Of a DNA stretch of 64,000 bases, positions 43,562 through 51,570 are shown piece by piece (within the stretch, counting starts at the first letter, position 1; every line of letters begins with the position of its first letter). The notes under the pieces are model-generated. The model ran no database searches. It saw nothing but the letters and a program-made list of their open reading frames with translations, and was not told the origin of the DNA. Source of the DNA: CAVSUB01 sp963816725. Lineage in GTDB: Bacteria; Acidobacteriota; Vicinamibacteria; Vicinamibacterales; 2-12-FULL-66-21. The DNA lies in contig CAWFMC010000006.1 in NCBI GenBank assembly GCA_963816725.1, forward strand, positions 186,001 to 250,000, in the 5' to 3' direction. The position numbers were made by a program, and so were the translations under genes.

Positions 43562-44571
43562 CCTGCGGTTGCGCCGTCGCTGCGCGAGGCCAGCGTCGCG
43601 CCGGTACACGACCCAAAGACATGCGTGGTCGCGGCGGCGTCGTTCATCGTCAACACCGCGAGCACGCCGGGGTGCAGCGCGCAATAGGACGCCGCAAGAG
43701 CAGGCCCGCCGACGACGAACGCGGCCGACAGCGCATCCGCGGTGGTCGCATCGGCCGTCGCGACCGTTGCGCGACGGACCAGCCGCGGCTCCTGACCGGT
43801 GCGCGGATCGACGACCTGGCCGTGGCGCTGCCCGTTCAGCAGCACGAACTGCCCGCCCGAGCCGCTGGTCCCGAGCCCCGCCTCGCGCAGCCAGAACCGG
43901 ATCGGCTTCGTGCCCGCCTCGCTCCGAACGGTGACGAGCGTGCCCTTGTCGCGGCCGCCGAGCGCCAGCACGCTGCTGCCACCGGCCGACACCAGCGCCT
44001 GCGGCACGTCGCGCGCGCGCAGCACCTGGCCCATGCGATCGACGGCGTAGCCCTTGGCGACGGCGCCGAGCCCGAGGTTCGCGCCCGGCGTCAGCATCCG
44101 GACCGTGCCTTCGGCGGCATCGAGCTGCAGCCGATCGAACCCGACGAGCGCCATGGCCGCGCGCAGTTCCGCCGGGGTTGGCTGGCGAGCCTCGCGGCGC
44201 GCTATCGCCCGGCAGCGGCCCAGCGGCGCCGAGGTTGCGTCGAAAGCCCCGTTCGTGTCGGCGTGCAAACGCGCGCAGTACTGCACGAGGGCAAACAGGT
44301 CAGCGGAGAGCGGCAGCGGCTCGCTGGAGGTCTGCCGATTGAGGCGGCTGATTTCGCTGGTCTCGCGCTGCGGCGACAATATCGCCTCGACCCGCTCCGC
44401 CTCCTCGAGCGCGGTGCGGCCCGCCTCGACGCGCGCCGCGTCGGTCGCCGGCAGGCTGATCTCGAAACGGCAGCTCATGGCGTAGCGGTGCACGCGCAAC
44501 GCCGCGGCCGCCGGCCGCGGCCGGCCGGAGAAGTCGAGGGCGAAGAGGCTTCGGCGGCTGAGCGGCATCAT
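43558..44571 (-). CDS. apbE: FAD:protein FMN transferase (ApbE family)
   Basis: A 337-residue flavin transferase. Family motifs are FDATSAPLGRCRAI, GANLGLGAVAKGYAVDRM, VSAGGSSVLALGG, GQVVDPRTGQEP and ATVATADATTADALSAAFVVG, the last containing the conserved D/T set of the active site. ApbE enzymes attach FMN covalently to threonines of extracytoplasmic proteins. The N-terminus has an SRRSLF sequence like a Tat motif but no clear hydrophobic segment follows. The start is uncertain: ATG 44571, ATG 44568 or GTG 44625. Its end overlaps the OYE-family gene, so the flavin enzymes are coupled. Confidence 0.82.
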   Translation of the reverse strand: MMPLSRRSLFALDFSGRPRPAAAALRVHRYAMSCRFEISLPATDAARVEAGRTALEEAERVEAILSPQRETSEISRLNRQTSSEPLPLSADLFALVQYCARLHADTNGAFDATSAPLGRCRAIARREARQPTPAELRAAMALVGFDRLQLDAAEGTVRMLTPGANLGLGAVAKGYAVDRMGQVLRARDVPQALVSAGGSSVLALGGRDKGTLVTVRSEAGTKPIRFWLREAGLGTSGSGGQFVLLNGQRHGQVVDPRTGQEPRLVRRATVATADATTADALSAAFVVGGPALAASYCALHPGVLAVLTMNDAAATTHVFGSCTGATLASRSDGATAG

Positions 44572-44654
44572 CAAGTCAGACGGCAGCGCCGGTACTCGCG
44601 CCAGGGCGCGACCCACGCTCGCCACATCATACGCCGTTGGCTGCGAGTCGATTA

Positions 44655-44857
44655 AGGGTCCGAGGGTTCGATGGGTTCGATAGCGGGTTCGAAGGTTCGA
44701 AAGGTGCGGGTTCGGGGTTCTCAGGTTCTACGGTTCAGCGCACAAGTCGCCGCGTTCTGCGCGCTGAACCGCGACTTCGGACAACGAACCCTCGAACTCC
44801 TGAACCCGCGAACCAGCACCCGTCGAACCTTCGAACCCTCCGAACCATAGAACCTTT
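44655..44857. repeat. Intergenic repeat tract E, arranged as a large inverted repeat
   Basis: The 386 bp divergent gap between apbE and the isomerase gene holds GGTTCGA-type units (7-9 bp) from 44655, then, after a centre near 44750, GAACC-type units (the reverse complement) to 44857. Exact arms include GGTTCAGCGC (44732-44741) with GCGCTGAACC (44761-44770), and a 15-bp pair at 44685-44699 and 44824-44838. The whole could fold into a hairpin of about 200 nt. No gene is seen in this gap. Confidence 0.85.
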
Positions 44858-44957
44858 CCATTCGCCCCACCGCTTGAGGCGCCGCGGTTTTGCAAGTACA
44901 GTTCATGCGCCCGACGGCGCCCGTCTGGGTGATGAGGCGTGCTCGAGGAGAGGGGTG

Positions 44958-45854
44958 ATGCTGACCCGACGGGACTTTCTGATGACCACCGCCGCCGCTG
45001 TCGCCGGCGCGACGGTCCTGCCTCGCGCCGCGGCGCGGGTGACGGTCGGCTACGCCGCCATCACCTGGGGCGGCAACGACGTCCAGGCGATCGAGGACGT
45101 CGGCTCCCTCGGGTTCAAGGGGATCCAGCTGCGATCGTCGGCGGTGGATCGCTTCGCCGGCAAGCCGGCGGAGCTCAAGGCGCTCCTCGAGCAGCACCAT
45201 CTGACGATGGCGGTGTTGTCGAGCGGGAACCTGCGGCTGGATCCGGCGTTCGAGGCGGAGGATCTCGCCAAGCACGCCAGGAACGCGGAGTTCGTCAAGG
45301 CGGTCGGCGGGTTGCATCTGCAGGTGATCGACGAGCCGCCGAAGGGCAAGACGCTCGGGCCGGACGACTTCAAGCGTATGGGACGGCTCCTGACCGAGCT
45401 GGGTAAGCGAACCGATGCCCTCGGTATCCCGCTCGTCTATCACAACCACATGAACAGCATGAGCCAGCCGCCGGAAGGCACCGCGGCGATCATGGACGCG
45501 AGCGATCCGAAGTACGTGCGGCTGCTGCTCGACGTCGCGCACTTCCAGCAGGGCGGCGGTGACGCGGTCAAGGCAGTGACGCAGTATCGCGACCGGGTCG
45601 GTGTCGTCCATCTGAAGGATGTCGTCAGCCCGGGCCCATCGGTCAACGGCGCGCCGCCAAGGCCATACCAGTTCGTGGAGCTCGGTCGCGGCACCGTCAA
45701 CCTCAAGGGCGTGGTGGCCGCACTCGACCAGATCAACTATCAGGGGTGGGCGATCATCGAGCTGGACGCGGTGCCCGATCCGTCCCGCACGCCGAAGGAC
45801 TGCGCGATGATCAGCCGCGAGTACGCACAGCGTGAGCTTCATCTCGGTCTCTAA
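44958..45854 (+). CDS. Tat-exported sugar phosphate isomerase/epimerase-like TIM-barrel protein
   Basis: A 298-residue protein with a twin-arginine signal (LTRRDFLMTTAAAVAGA) and an AP-endonuclease-2/IolE-type TIM barrel. The barrel shows VGYAAITWGGND, GFKGIQLRSSAV, GIPLVYHNHMNSM (metal-site His), VRLLLDVAHFQQGGG, VGVVHLKDVV (His) and WAIIELDAVP (Glu). These are the metal-ligand positions of the family, which includes inosose dehydratases, epimerases and 2-keto-myo-inositol enzymes. GAGGAGAGGGG lies just before ATG 44958. It opens a four-gene sugar cluster; export by Tat means it acts on a periplasmic substrate. Confidence 0.82.
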   Translation: MLTRRDFLMTTAAAVAGATVLPRAAARVTVGYAAITWGGNDVQAIEDVGSLGFKGIQLRSSAVDRFAGKPAELKALLEQHHLTMAVLSSGNLRLDPAFEAEDLAKHARNAEFVKAVGGLHLQVIDEPPKGKTLGPDDFKRMGRLLTELGKRTDALGIPLVYHNHMNSMSQPPEGTAAIMDASDPKYVRLLLDVAHFQQGGGDAVKAVTQYRDRVGVVHLKDVVSPGPSVNGAPPRPYQFVELGRGTVNLKGVVAALDQINYQGWAIIELDAVPDPSRTPKDCAMISREYAQRELHLGL

Positions 45855-45905
45855 CCGCCGAACGCTGACAGTCTGATCCTGCCGGCTTCACAGAAAGGCA
45901 CATCC

Positions 45906-46670
45906 ATGGCTCGACACACGTCCCCCCCTCTCGCGTTCGCGTTCCTCAGCGCCCTGCTGATGACCAGTCTCCACGCCCAGGGAACCGCCAAGCCACCCGC
46001 CACCAAGCCCGCCGCGGCGCAGGCCGGGTGGAAGAACCTGTTCGATGGCAAGACCCTCAACGGCTGGCGCGGCTACAAGAAGACCGACGCCACCGATTCG
46101 CGGTGGGCCGTCGAAGACGGGATGCTCACGCTGCCCAAGAACGACGGGAAGGACACGCGGGGAGCGCGCGACCTCATCTCGAGCGACACCTACGAGCAGT
46201 TCGAGCTCGAATGGGAGTGGAAGATCGCACTCGCCGGTAACAGCGGGGTGAAGTACTTCGTCCTCGAGGACATGGACTCCGCGATCGGGCACGAGTACCA
46301 GATGATCGACGACGAGCGGCACCCGGACGCGAAGGTCGGGCCGAAGCGTCAGACCGCCGCGCTGTACGACGTGCTGGCAGCCGCCGACCGCCCGCTCAAG
46401 CCGGCCGGCGAATGGAACACCAGCCGCGTGGTCGTGCGCGGCACGACCGTCGAACACTGGCTGAACGGTACCAAGGTGCTGTCGTACGAGCTCGGTTCGC
46501 CGGCGCTCAAGGCGGCAATCGCCCAGAGCAAGTTCAAGGACGTGGCGCGCTTCGGCACGCCGCAGAAGGGGCACATCCTGGTCCAGGACCACGGTGATCA
46601 GGTCTGGTTCAAGTCGATCCGGATTCGCCCGCTGACGGGCACCGCGACGACCGCGGCGGGAGCGCGGTAA
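45906..46670 (+). CDS. Secreted 3-keto-disaccharide hydrolase-like protein (DUF1080)
   Basis: A 254-residue exported protein with a signal peptide (residues 1-24). The DUF1080 jelly-roll domain spans about residues 40-245: WKNLFDGKTLNGWRGYKK at the start, FELEWEWKIALAGNSGVKYF in the middle and GHILVQDHGDQVWFKSIRIR at the end. The family includes enzymes that cleave 3-keto-glycosides. In this cluster it likely hydrolyses a keto-sugar linkage in the periplasm. Its stop overlaps the next start by one base (TAATG). Confidence 0.85.
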   Translation: MARHTSPPLAFAFLSALLMTSLHAQGTAKPPATKPAAAQAGWKNLFDGKTLNGWRGYKKTDATDSRWAVEDGMLTLPKNDGKDTRGARDLISSDTYEQFELEWEWKIALAGNSGVKYFVLEDMDSAIGHEYQMIDDERHPDAKVGPKRQTAALYDVLAAADRPLKPAGEWNTSRVVVRGTTVEHWLNGTKVLSYELGSPALKAAIAQSKFKDVARFGTPQKGHILVQDHGDQVWFKSIRIRPLTGTATTAAGAR

Positions 46671-47710
46671 TGCGCTGGCGCACTCGTCCGGCGGCGATCC
46701 TCGCCATCCTTCCGCTGCTCGCGGCCACCGCGTTTGCGCAAGCGCGCGTGCAGGTCGTCCCCGACGAGGCACACCGCAAGGTGGACGTCACCGTCGACGG
46801 GAAGCCGTTCACCTCGTACATCTGGCCGACGACCCTGAAGAAGCCGGTGCTGTATCCGTTACGGAGCGCCAAGGGGACGGTCGTGACCCGCGGCTTCCCG
46901 CTCGACCCGCATCCCGGAGAGCGAGCCGATCACCCGCACCACGTCGGCCTGTGGTTCAACCACGGAGACGTCAACGGCTTCGACTTCTGGAACAACTCCG
47001 ACGCGATCCCCGCCGCCCAGGCCCCCAAGATGGGCACCATCGTCCATCAGAAGGTAGTCGAGGCGAAGAGCGGGAGCGGACAGGGGTCGCTGACGGTCGA
47101 GAGCGAGTGGAAGAAGCCGGACGGCTCGACGCTCCTGAAGGAACGCACCGAGTTCGTGTTCCGTGCCGACGGCACCTCGCGCACCATCGACCGCGTCACC
47201 ACGTTGACCGCGCTGGGCGAGAAGGTGGTCTTCAACGACAACAAGGAAGGCGTGATCGGCCTGCGCGTGGCGCGCGGGCTGGAACAGCCGACCACCCAGG
47301 CCGACACCTTCCTCGACGCCAACGCGAAACCCGCGCCGGCCAAAGTCGTCGACAATACCGGCGTGTCCGGCCAGTACACCAGCAGCGAGGGGCTGAAGGG
47401 TGACGCCGTCTGGGGCACGCGCGGACGCTGGACGATGCTGACCGGCACGGTGGACGCGGAGCCGGTCACGCTGGCGATCCTGGATCACCCAGGGAATCCG
47501 GGCTTCCCGACCTACTGGCACGCTCGCGGCTACGGCCTGTTCGCCGCCAACCCGATGGGCGAGAAGGTCTTCACCGAGGGGAAGAAATCGTTCGACCTGA
47601 CCATTCAGCCGGGCGCCTCGGTCGTCTTCCACCACCGCATCGCCATCCTCAGCGGCACGGCGACGGCAGACCAGGTCGAAGCGCTGTATCGCGCCTTCAG
47701 CGGGTCCTGA
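46670..47710 (+). CDS. Secreted DUF6807 (PmoA-like) protein
   Basis: A 346-residue exported protein with a signal peptide (about residues 1-24). Family landmarks are PVLYPLRSAKGTVVTRGFPL, HPGERADHPHHVGLWFNHGD with a His-rich stretch, FDFWNNSDAI, AILDHPGNPGFPTYWHARGY and GLFAANPMGEKVF. The conserved His residues suggest a metal or sugar site, but the enzymatic role is not established to my knowledge. Such genes are often found with Gfo/Idh/MocA and DUF1080 genes, as here. The ATG overlaps the upstream stop and the next gene starts 7 bp after its end. Confidence 0.8.
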   Translation: MRWRTRPAAILAILPLLAATAFAQARVQVVPDEAHRKVDVTVDGKPFTSYIWPTTLKKPVLYPLRSAKGTVVTRGFPLDPHPGERADHPHHVGLWFNHGDVNGFDFWNNSDAIPAAQAPKMGTIVHQKVVEAKSGSGQGSLTVESEWKKPDGSTLLKERTEFVFRADGTSRTIDRVTTLTALGEKVVFNDNKEGVIGLRVARGLEQPTTQADTFLDANAKPAPAKVVDNTGVSGQYTSSEGLKGDAVWGTRGRWTMLTGTVDAEPVTLAILDHPGNPGFPTYWHARGYGLFAANPMGEKVFTEGKKSFDLTIQPGASVVFHHRIAILSGTATADQVEALYRAFSGS

Positions 47711-47717
47711 TCACACC

Positions 47718-48758
47718 ATGCGAGTCGGCATCATCGGCGGCGGCGGCATCAGCGAGACCCACGCCCGGGCGGTCCAGGCGATTGACGGATTGACGATCGA
47801 GGCGGTGTACGGCGCGAACGCCGGCCGCGCCGCGGCGCTGGCCGCCGATGTCGGAGCCACGGCATACGACGACCTCGATCGCTTCCTCGCTCACAAGCTG
47901 GACATGGTGATCATCGGCAGCCCGTCGGCGCTCCACGCCGAACAGGGCATCGCGGCGGCGCGGTGCGGGCTGCACCTGCTGATCGAGAAGCCGATCGACG
48001 TGACCACCGCGAAGATCGACGCGCTCCTCGAGGCCGCGGACAAGGCACGTGTCACGGTTGGCGTGTGCTTCCAGGACCGGCTGCAGCCGGACATTCACGC
48101 CACCAAGCTGTTCATCGAGGAGGGGCGGCTCGGCAGGCCGGTGCTCGCGTCGGGCCGGGTGAAGTGGTATCGCGCGCCCGAGTACTACAGCGGCTCGCGC
48201 TGGCGCGGGAAGTTCGCGCTCGATGGCGGCGGCGCGATGATGAATCAGGCGATCCACACCGTCGACCTGCTCCTGTGGCTGTTCGGTCCGGTCGCGCGGG
48301 TCTACGCCAACACCGCCACTCGCGTCCATGACATCGAGGTGGAAGACACGGCCGTGGCGACCATCGAGTTCGCCAGCGGCGCGCTCGGGTCGATGGAAGC
48401 CACGACCTCGGTCTATCCGGGGTTCAGCCGGCGCGTCGAGGTGACCGGCTCCGAGGGCACAATCGTCATCGAGCACGATCGGGTCATCAGCTCGGACCTG
48501 CGGTCGGGTGAGCCAGGTGTGGTCTCGAGCGCGGCAGGCGACGCCAACGCCAGCGCCTCGTCAGCCAAGGTCTCGGACACGCGGGCGCATCAGCGCATCA
48601 TCCGGGACTTCGTGCGGGCGGTGGAGACGGGCGGGACGCCGATCTGCGACGGCCCCGATGGCCGTCGCAGCGTCGAGCTGATCGAAGGGATGTATGCGTC
48701 GGCGAAGAGCGGACAGGCGGTGACGCTCAGCGCGCGGCCCCAGCCGTCGCGGGCGTAG
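47718..48758 (+). CDS. Gfo/Idh/MocA-family NAD(P)-dependent oxidoreductase
   Basis: A 346-residue cytoplasmic sugar dehydrogenase. The Rossmann motif is VGIIGGGGISETHARAV (about residues 3-19), and the conserved EKP of the family is at about residues 90-92 in LLIEKPIDVT. The C-terminal domain contains LDGGGAMMNQAIHTVDLLLW with the catalytic-type D/H region. Members oxidise or reduce sugars at C1, C3 or C6. In this cluster it probably interconverts sugars and 3-keto-sugars. No signal peptide, unlike its three operon partners. Its end overlaps the convergent DinB gene by 32 bp. Confidence 0.87.
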   Translation: MRVGIIGGGGISETHARAVQAIDGLTIEAVYGANAGRAAALAADVGATAYDDLDRFLAHKLDMVIIGSPSALHAEQGIAAARCGLHLLIEKPIDVTTAKIDALLEAADKARVTVGVCFQDRLQPDIHATKLFIEEGRLGRPVLASGRVKWYRAPEYYSGSRWRGKFALDGGGAMMNQAIHTVDLLLWLFGPVARVYANTATRVHDIEVEDTAVATIEFASGALGSMEATTSVYPGFSRRVEVTGSEGTIVIEHDRVISSDLRSGEPGVVSSAAGDANASASSAKVSDTRAHQRIIRDFVRAVETGGTPICDGPDGRRSVELIEGMYASAKSGQAVTLSARPQPSRA

Positions 48759-49281
48759 CGGCGGCCGCGGCCGCGGCGCGGCGACGCGTCAGGTGCGGGA
48801 CGATCCCGAGCAGGCGTTCGTAGACCATCAACTGGGCGCGGTGGTGCATCTCGTGCTCCTTCACCGCCTGGAGCATCTCGAAGCGGGTCCGGAGCGACGG
48901 CTGCACTTGGGGCGGGAACGTCACCTGCTGTTCGAGCAGCGCATCGTCAACTCCCTCGAGGAAGGTGGCGAAGCGCTCGCCGCCGGTGCGCAGCGCTTCG
49001 AGGATCGCGGCCTTCGAATTCAAGCCCTGCTCTTCGGACGCGCTCCTGGCCACATGCGCGCCGAACATCGCGTAGTCGACGTGCCCGACGCGCGTCGTGT
49101 GGAGCTCGATCTGCCAGCCGGTCGCGACCGCGATGTGCGCCAGCTGCTCGCCGACGCTCTTCACGTCGGCCACCGGCCGGTAGCCGTACTGATCCTCCGG
49201 GATCTCCTCGGCGATGGTGATCGTGTTGGCGCGCACCGACCGAAATGACGACGCAAGCTGCGTCCCACCGTAAATCGACAT
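48727..49281 (-). CDS. DinB-family protein
   Basis: A 184-residue four-helix-bundle protein of the DinB/YfiT group. Metal-binding histidines lie in GEQLAHIAVATGW and VKEHEMHHRAQLMVYERLLG, matching the H...HxxxH layout. DinB members are putative metal-dependent enzymes, including thiol S-transferases; this one cannot be assigned further. The C-terminal tail is Ala-rich. ATG 49281 is used. The 3' end overlaps the Gfo/Idh/MocA gene by 32 bp in convergent orientation. Confidence 0.88.
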   Translation of the reverse strand: MSIYGGTQLASSFRSVRANTITIAEEIPEDQYGYRPVADVKSVGEQLAHIAVATGWQIELHTTRVGHVDYAMFGAHVARSASEEQGLNSKAAILEALRTGGERFATFLEGVDDALLEQQVTFPPQVQPSLRTRFEMLQAVKEHEMHHRAQLMVYERLLGIVPHLTRRRAAAAAAATPATAGAAR

Positions 49282-49426
49282 GTCTGAAGCCTCCAGTCCG
49301 CCACGCGCGCAGGCGCGGGCGGCTCTTGTTTTCGAGTCTAGCGAAGCGCAGGCGCAGGCGTCAAAGCTGGTTGGGCGCGGCGGTTTCACTTGCGGGCCGC
49401 GGGCCGGCGCTGTCAAGATTCGCGGG

Positions 49427-50527
49427 GTGTTCAGGCACTGTCCCCGCGGATCTGCGGCCCCGTTCCGCACGCTGATCGTCTTCCTCGGCCTGTGCGGTGC
49501 GGCGATGCTCGCGCGGCCCGTGGAGGCGCATCCCGCTCCGTTCAGCTATCTCGATGCCAGGTTCGGCGACGGGGTGCTGCGCGGCCGGTTGGTGTTGCAC
49601 GATCTCGACCTCGCTCACGATCTGAAACTTGCCTCGCCGGACAGCCTCGCGACCCAAGCGGGCGTCCAGGCCCACGCCGACGCGATCGCCGCCCTGATGC
49701 GCGACCGCTTCGTCCTGCTCGTCGACGGCCGGCCGGTCCAGTGGCAGGCCGCGGCGGTCAAACCCCTCGCCGATCAAGGCGCCGTCGAGATGACGTGGAC
49801 CACGCCCGCTGTTGTGTCCGGGCGGGCCGAGTTCCGGGCGGACATCTTTCCATACGATCCGAATCATCAGACGTTCCTCAACGTCTACGAGTCTGGCGTC
49901 CTGGTTCGCCAGGAGGTGCTGAACGCCACCCGTCCGGCGCTGCTGGTCTACGCCGGCACGCGACAGGGACTCTGGGCCGTGTTCCTGGCGTTCACCGCCT
50001 CGGGGATCCATCACATCGCGATTGGTCCCGATCACATCCTCTTCATCGTCGGCCTGCTGCTCCTGGGTGGATCGGTGCGGCGGCTGCTGGCGATCGTGAC
50101 AGCCTTCACTCTCGGACACAGCGTGACGCTGGCGCTGGCGACGCTCCAGATCGTCGCTCCGCCGGCCCGCCTCGTCGAGCCGGCGATAGCCCTGAGCATC
50201 GTGTACGTCGGCGCGGACAACCTGCTCGTCGGAAGCCGCGGGCGCGACGTCCGGCCGTGGGTGGCGTTGTTCTTCGGGCTGGTGCACGGGTTCGGATTCG
50301 CCAGCGTCCTGCGCGAGACGGGTCTGCCGCCGCGGGCGCTCGGGCTGTCGCTGTTCTCCTTCAATCTGGGCGTCGAAATCGGCCAGGCCGCGATCGTCGT
50401 CACCGTCGCCTCCGCGCTGAAGTTGCTGCGCAGCCACAACGCCCTCCTGGCGGCGCGGGTCGCCACGGCCGGTTCGGTCGTCGTGCTGCTGGCGGGGGCG
50501 TTCTGGTTCGTTGAGAGGGTCTGGTGA
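49427..50527 (+). CDS. HupE/UreJ-family membrane protein
   Basis: A 366-residue membrane protein. A signal-like segment (about residues 14-34) precedes an extracytoplasmic domain (about 35-175). The HupE/UreJ_2 membrane domain follows with GIHHIAIGPDHILFIVGLLL, AFTLGHSVTLALATLQI, FFGLVHGFGFASVLRETGLP and FSFNLGVEIGQAAIV. His and Asp residues in the membrane suggest metal (nickel or cobalt) transport, as proposed for HupE; no hydrogenase or urease genes are near, so the cargo is uncertain. GTG 49427 was chosen because it places the hydrophobic segment near the N-terminus. Confidence 0.8.
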   Translation: MFRHCPRGSAAPFRTLIVFLGLCGAAMLARPVEAHPAPFSYLDARFGDGVLRGRLVLHDLDLAHDLKLASPDSLATQAGVQAHADAIAALMRDRFVLLVDGRPVQWQAAAVKPLADQGAVEMTWTTPAVVSGRAEFRADIFPYDPNHQTFLNVYESGVLVRQEVLNATRPALLVYAGTRQGLWAVFLAFTASGIHHIAIGPDHILFIVGLLLLGGSVRRLLAIVTAFTLGHSVTLALATLQIVAPPARLVEPAIALSIVYVGADNLLVGSRGRDVRPWVALFFGLVHGFGFASVLRETGLPPRALGLSLFSFNLGVEIGQAAIVVTVASALKLLRSHNALLAARVATAGSVVVLLAGAFWFVERVW

Positions 50528-50533
50528 TCCGAC

Positions 50534-50666
50534 GGGTTCGATAGGTTCGAGGGTTCGATAGGTCGACAGGTGCGGGTTCGAGAGTTCCAAGGTTCCACGG
50601 TTCGACAGGTGCCGGGTCTGGCTAGCGGCGTTCTGGCTGGAAGCTGGAAGCTGGAAGCTGGAAGCT
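50534..50666. repeat. Intergenic composite repeat tract F (GGTTCGA units then GGAAGCT x4)
   Basis: GGTTCGATA, GGTTCGAG, GGTTCGATA, GGTCGACA and looser GGTTC units fill 50534-50615. After about 24 bp, four exact GGAAGCT units lie at 50639-50666. The tract ends 20 bp before ATG 50687. The same two words in the same relative order, inverted, occur at tract G. Confidence 0.87.
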
Positions 50667-50686
50667 CAGTCATAGAGGAGATGCGA

Positions 50687-51569
50687 ATGAGACGTGCAGT
50701 GTTACTCGGGATCCTGCTGACGGCGGGAGCCATCGGAATTGCAGCGCAGCAGCCGCCTGCCGGGCGGACAGGCGACGCAGCCGCAGAACGCGACGATCGA
50801 AAAGCTGAAAGACAACCTGTTCGTGATCAAGGGTGGCGGCGGCAACACCGCGGCGTTCGTCACGTCGACAGGAGTCGTGATCGTCGATACCAAGCTCGCC
50901 GGATGGGGCCAGCGGATCATGGATCAGATCCGCTCGGTCACCGACAAGCCGGTGACGACCATCATCAACACGCATACGCACGGCGATCACACCGGCAGCA
51001 ACGAGTTCTTCCCGGCGTCGGTCGAGGTCGTGGCGCAGGAGAACACCAAGGCCAACATGGAAAAGATGGACGCCTTCAAGGGGGACAAAGCGCAGTTCCT
51101 GCCTGACAAGACGTTCAAGGACAAGCTGACGCTGTTCTCGGGCGCCGACCAGATCGACTTGTACTATTTCGGTGCCGGCCACACGAATGGCGACGCCGTG
51201 GTGGTGTTCAAGGCGCTGCGGGTTGCGCACATCGGCGACCTGTTCGCGCGCAAGGGCACCCCGCTCATCGACACCAACAACGGCGGCAGCGGCGTCGCGT
51301 ATCCCAAAACCGTGAAGAACGCGGCCAAAAAGATCAAGAACGTCGACAGCGTGATCACCGGGCACAGCGACGTGTTCCCGTGGAGCGCCGTGGCCGAGTA
51401 TGCCGAGTTCAACAAGGCGTTCCTCGATGCGACGACCGCGTCGATGAAGTCCGGGAAGAGCGCCGACGACACGATCGCGGCGTTCAAGATGCCGGACAAG
51501 TTCAAGGAGTACAACATGAGCGGCGTCAAGGACAACGTCACCAAGATTTACGCCGAGCTGAAGAAGTAG
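50687..51569 (+). CDS. Secreted metallo-beta-lactamase-fold hydrolase, frameshifted as sequenced
   Basis: A signal peptide (VLLGILLTAGAIGIAAQQPP) is encoded from ATG 50687, with GAGGAG 6 bp upstream. After GCC the frame is lost. The mature protein continues one base on as QPQNATIEKLKDNLFVIKGG. Deleting one G of the GGG at 50762-50764 restores about 293 residues; the span is 3n+1. The metal motif is NTHTHGDHTGSN (HxHxDH), with GAGHTNGDAVV and ITGHSD as later ligands. This is the B3-like/hydroxyacylglutathione-type group of general hydrolases; beta-lactam hydrolysis is not implied. The amidase starts 1 bp after its stop. Confidence 0.82.
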
Positions 51570-51570
51570 C

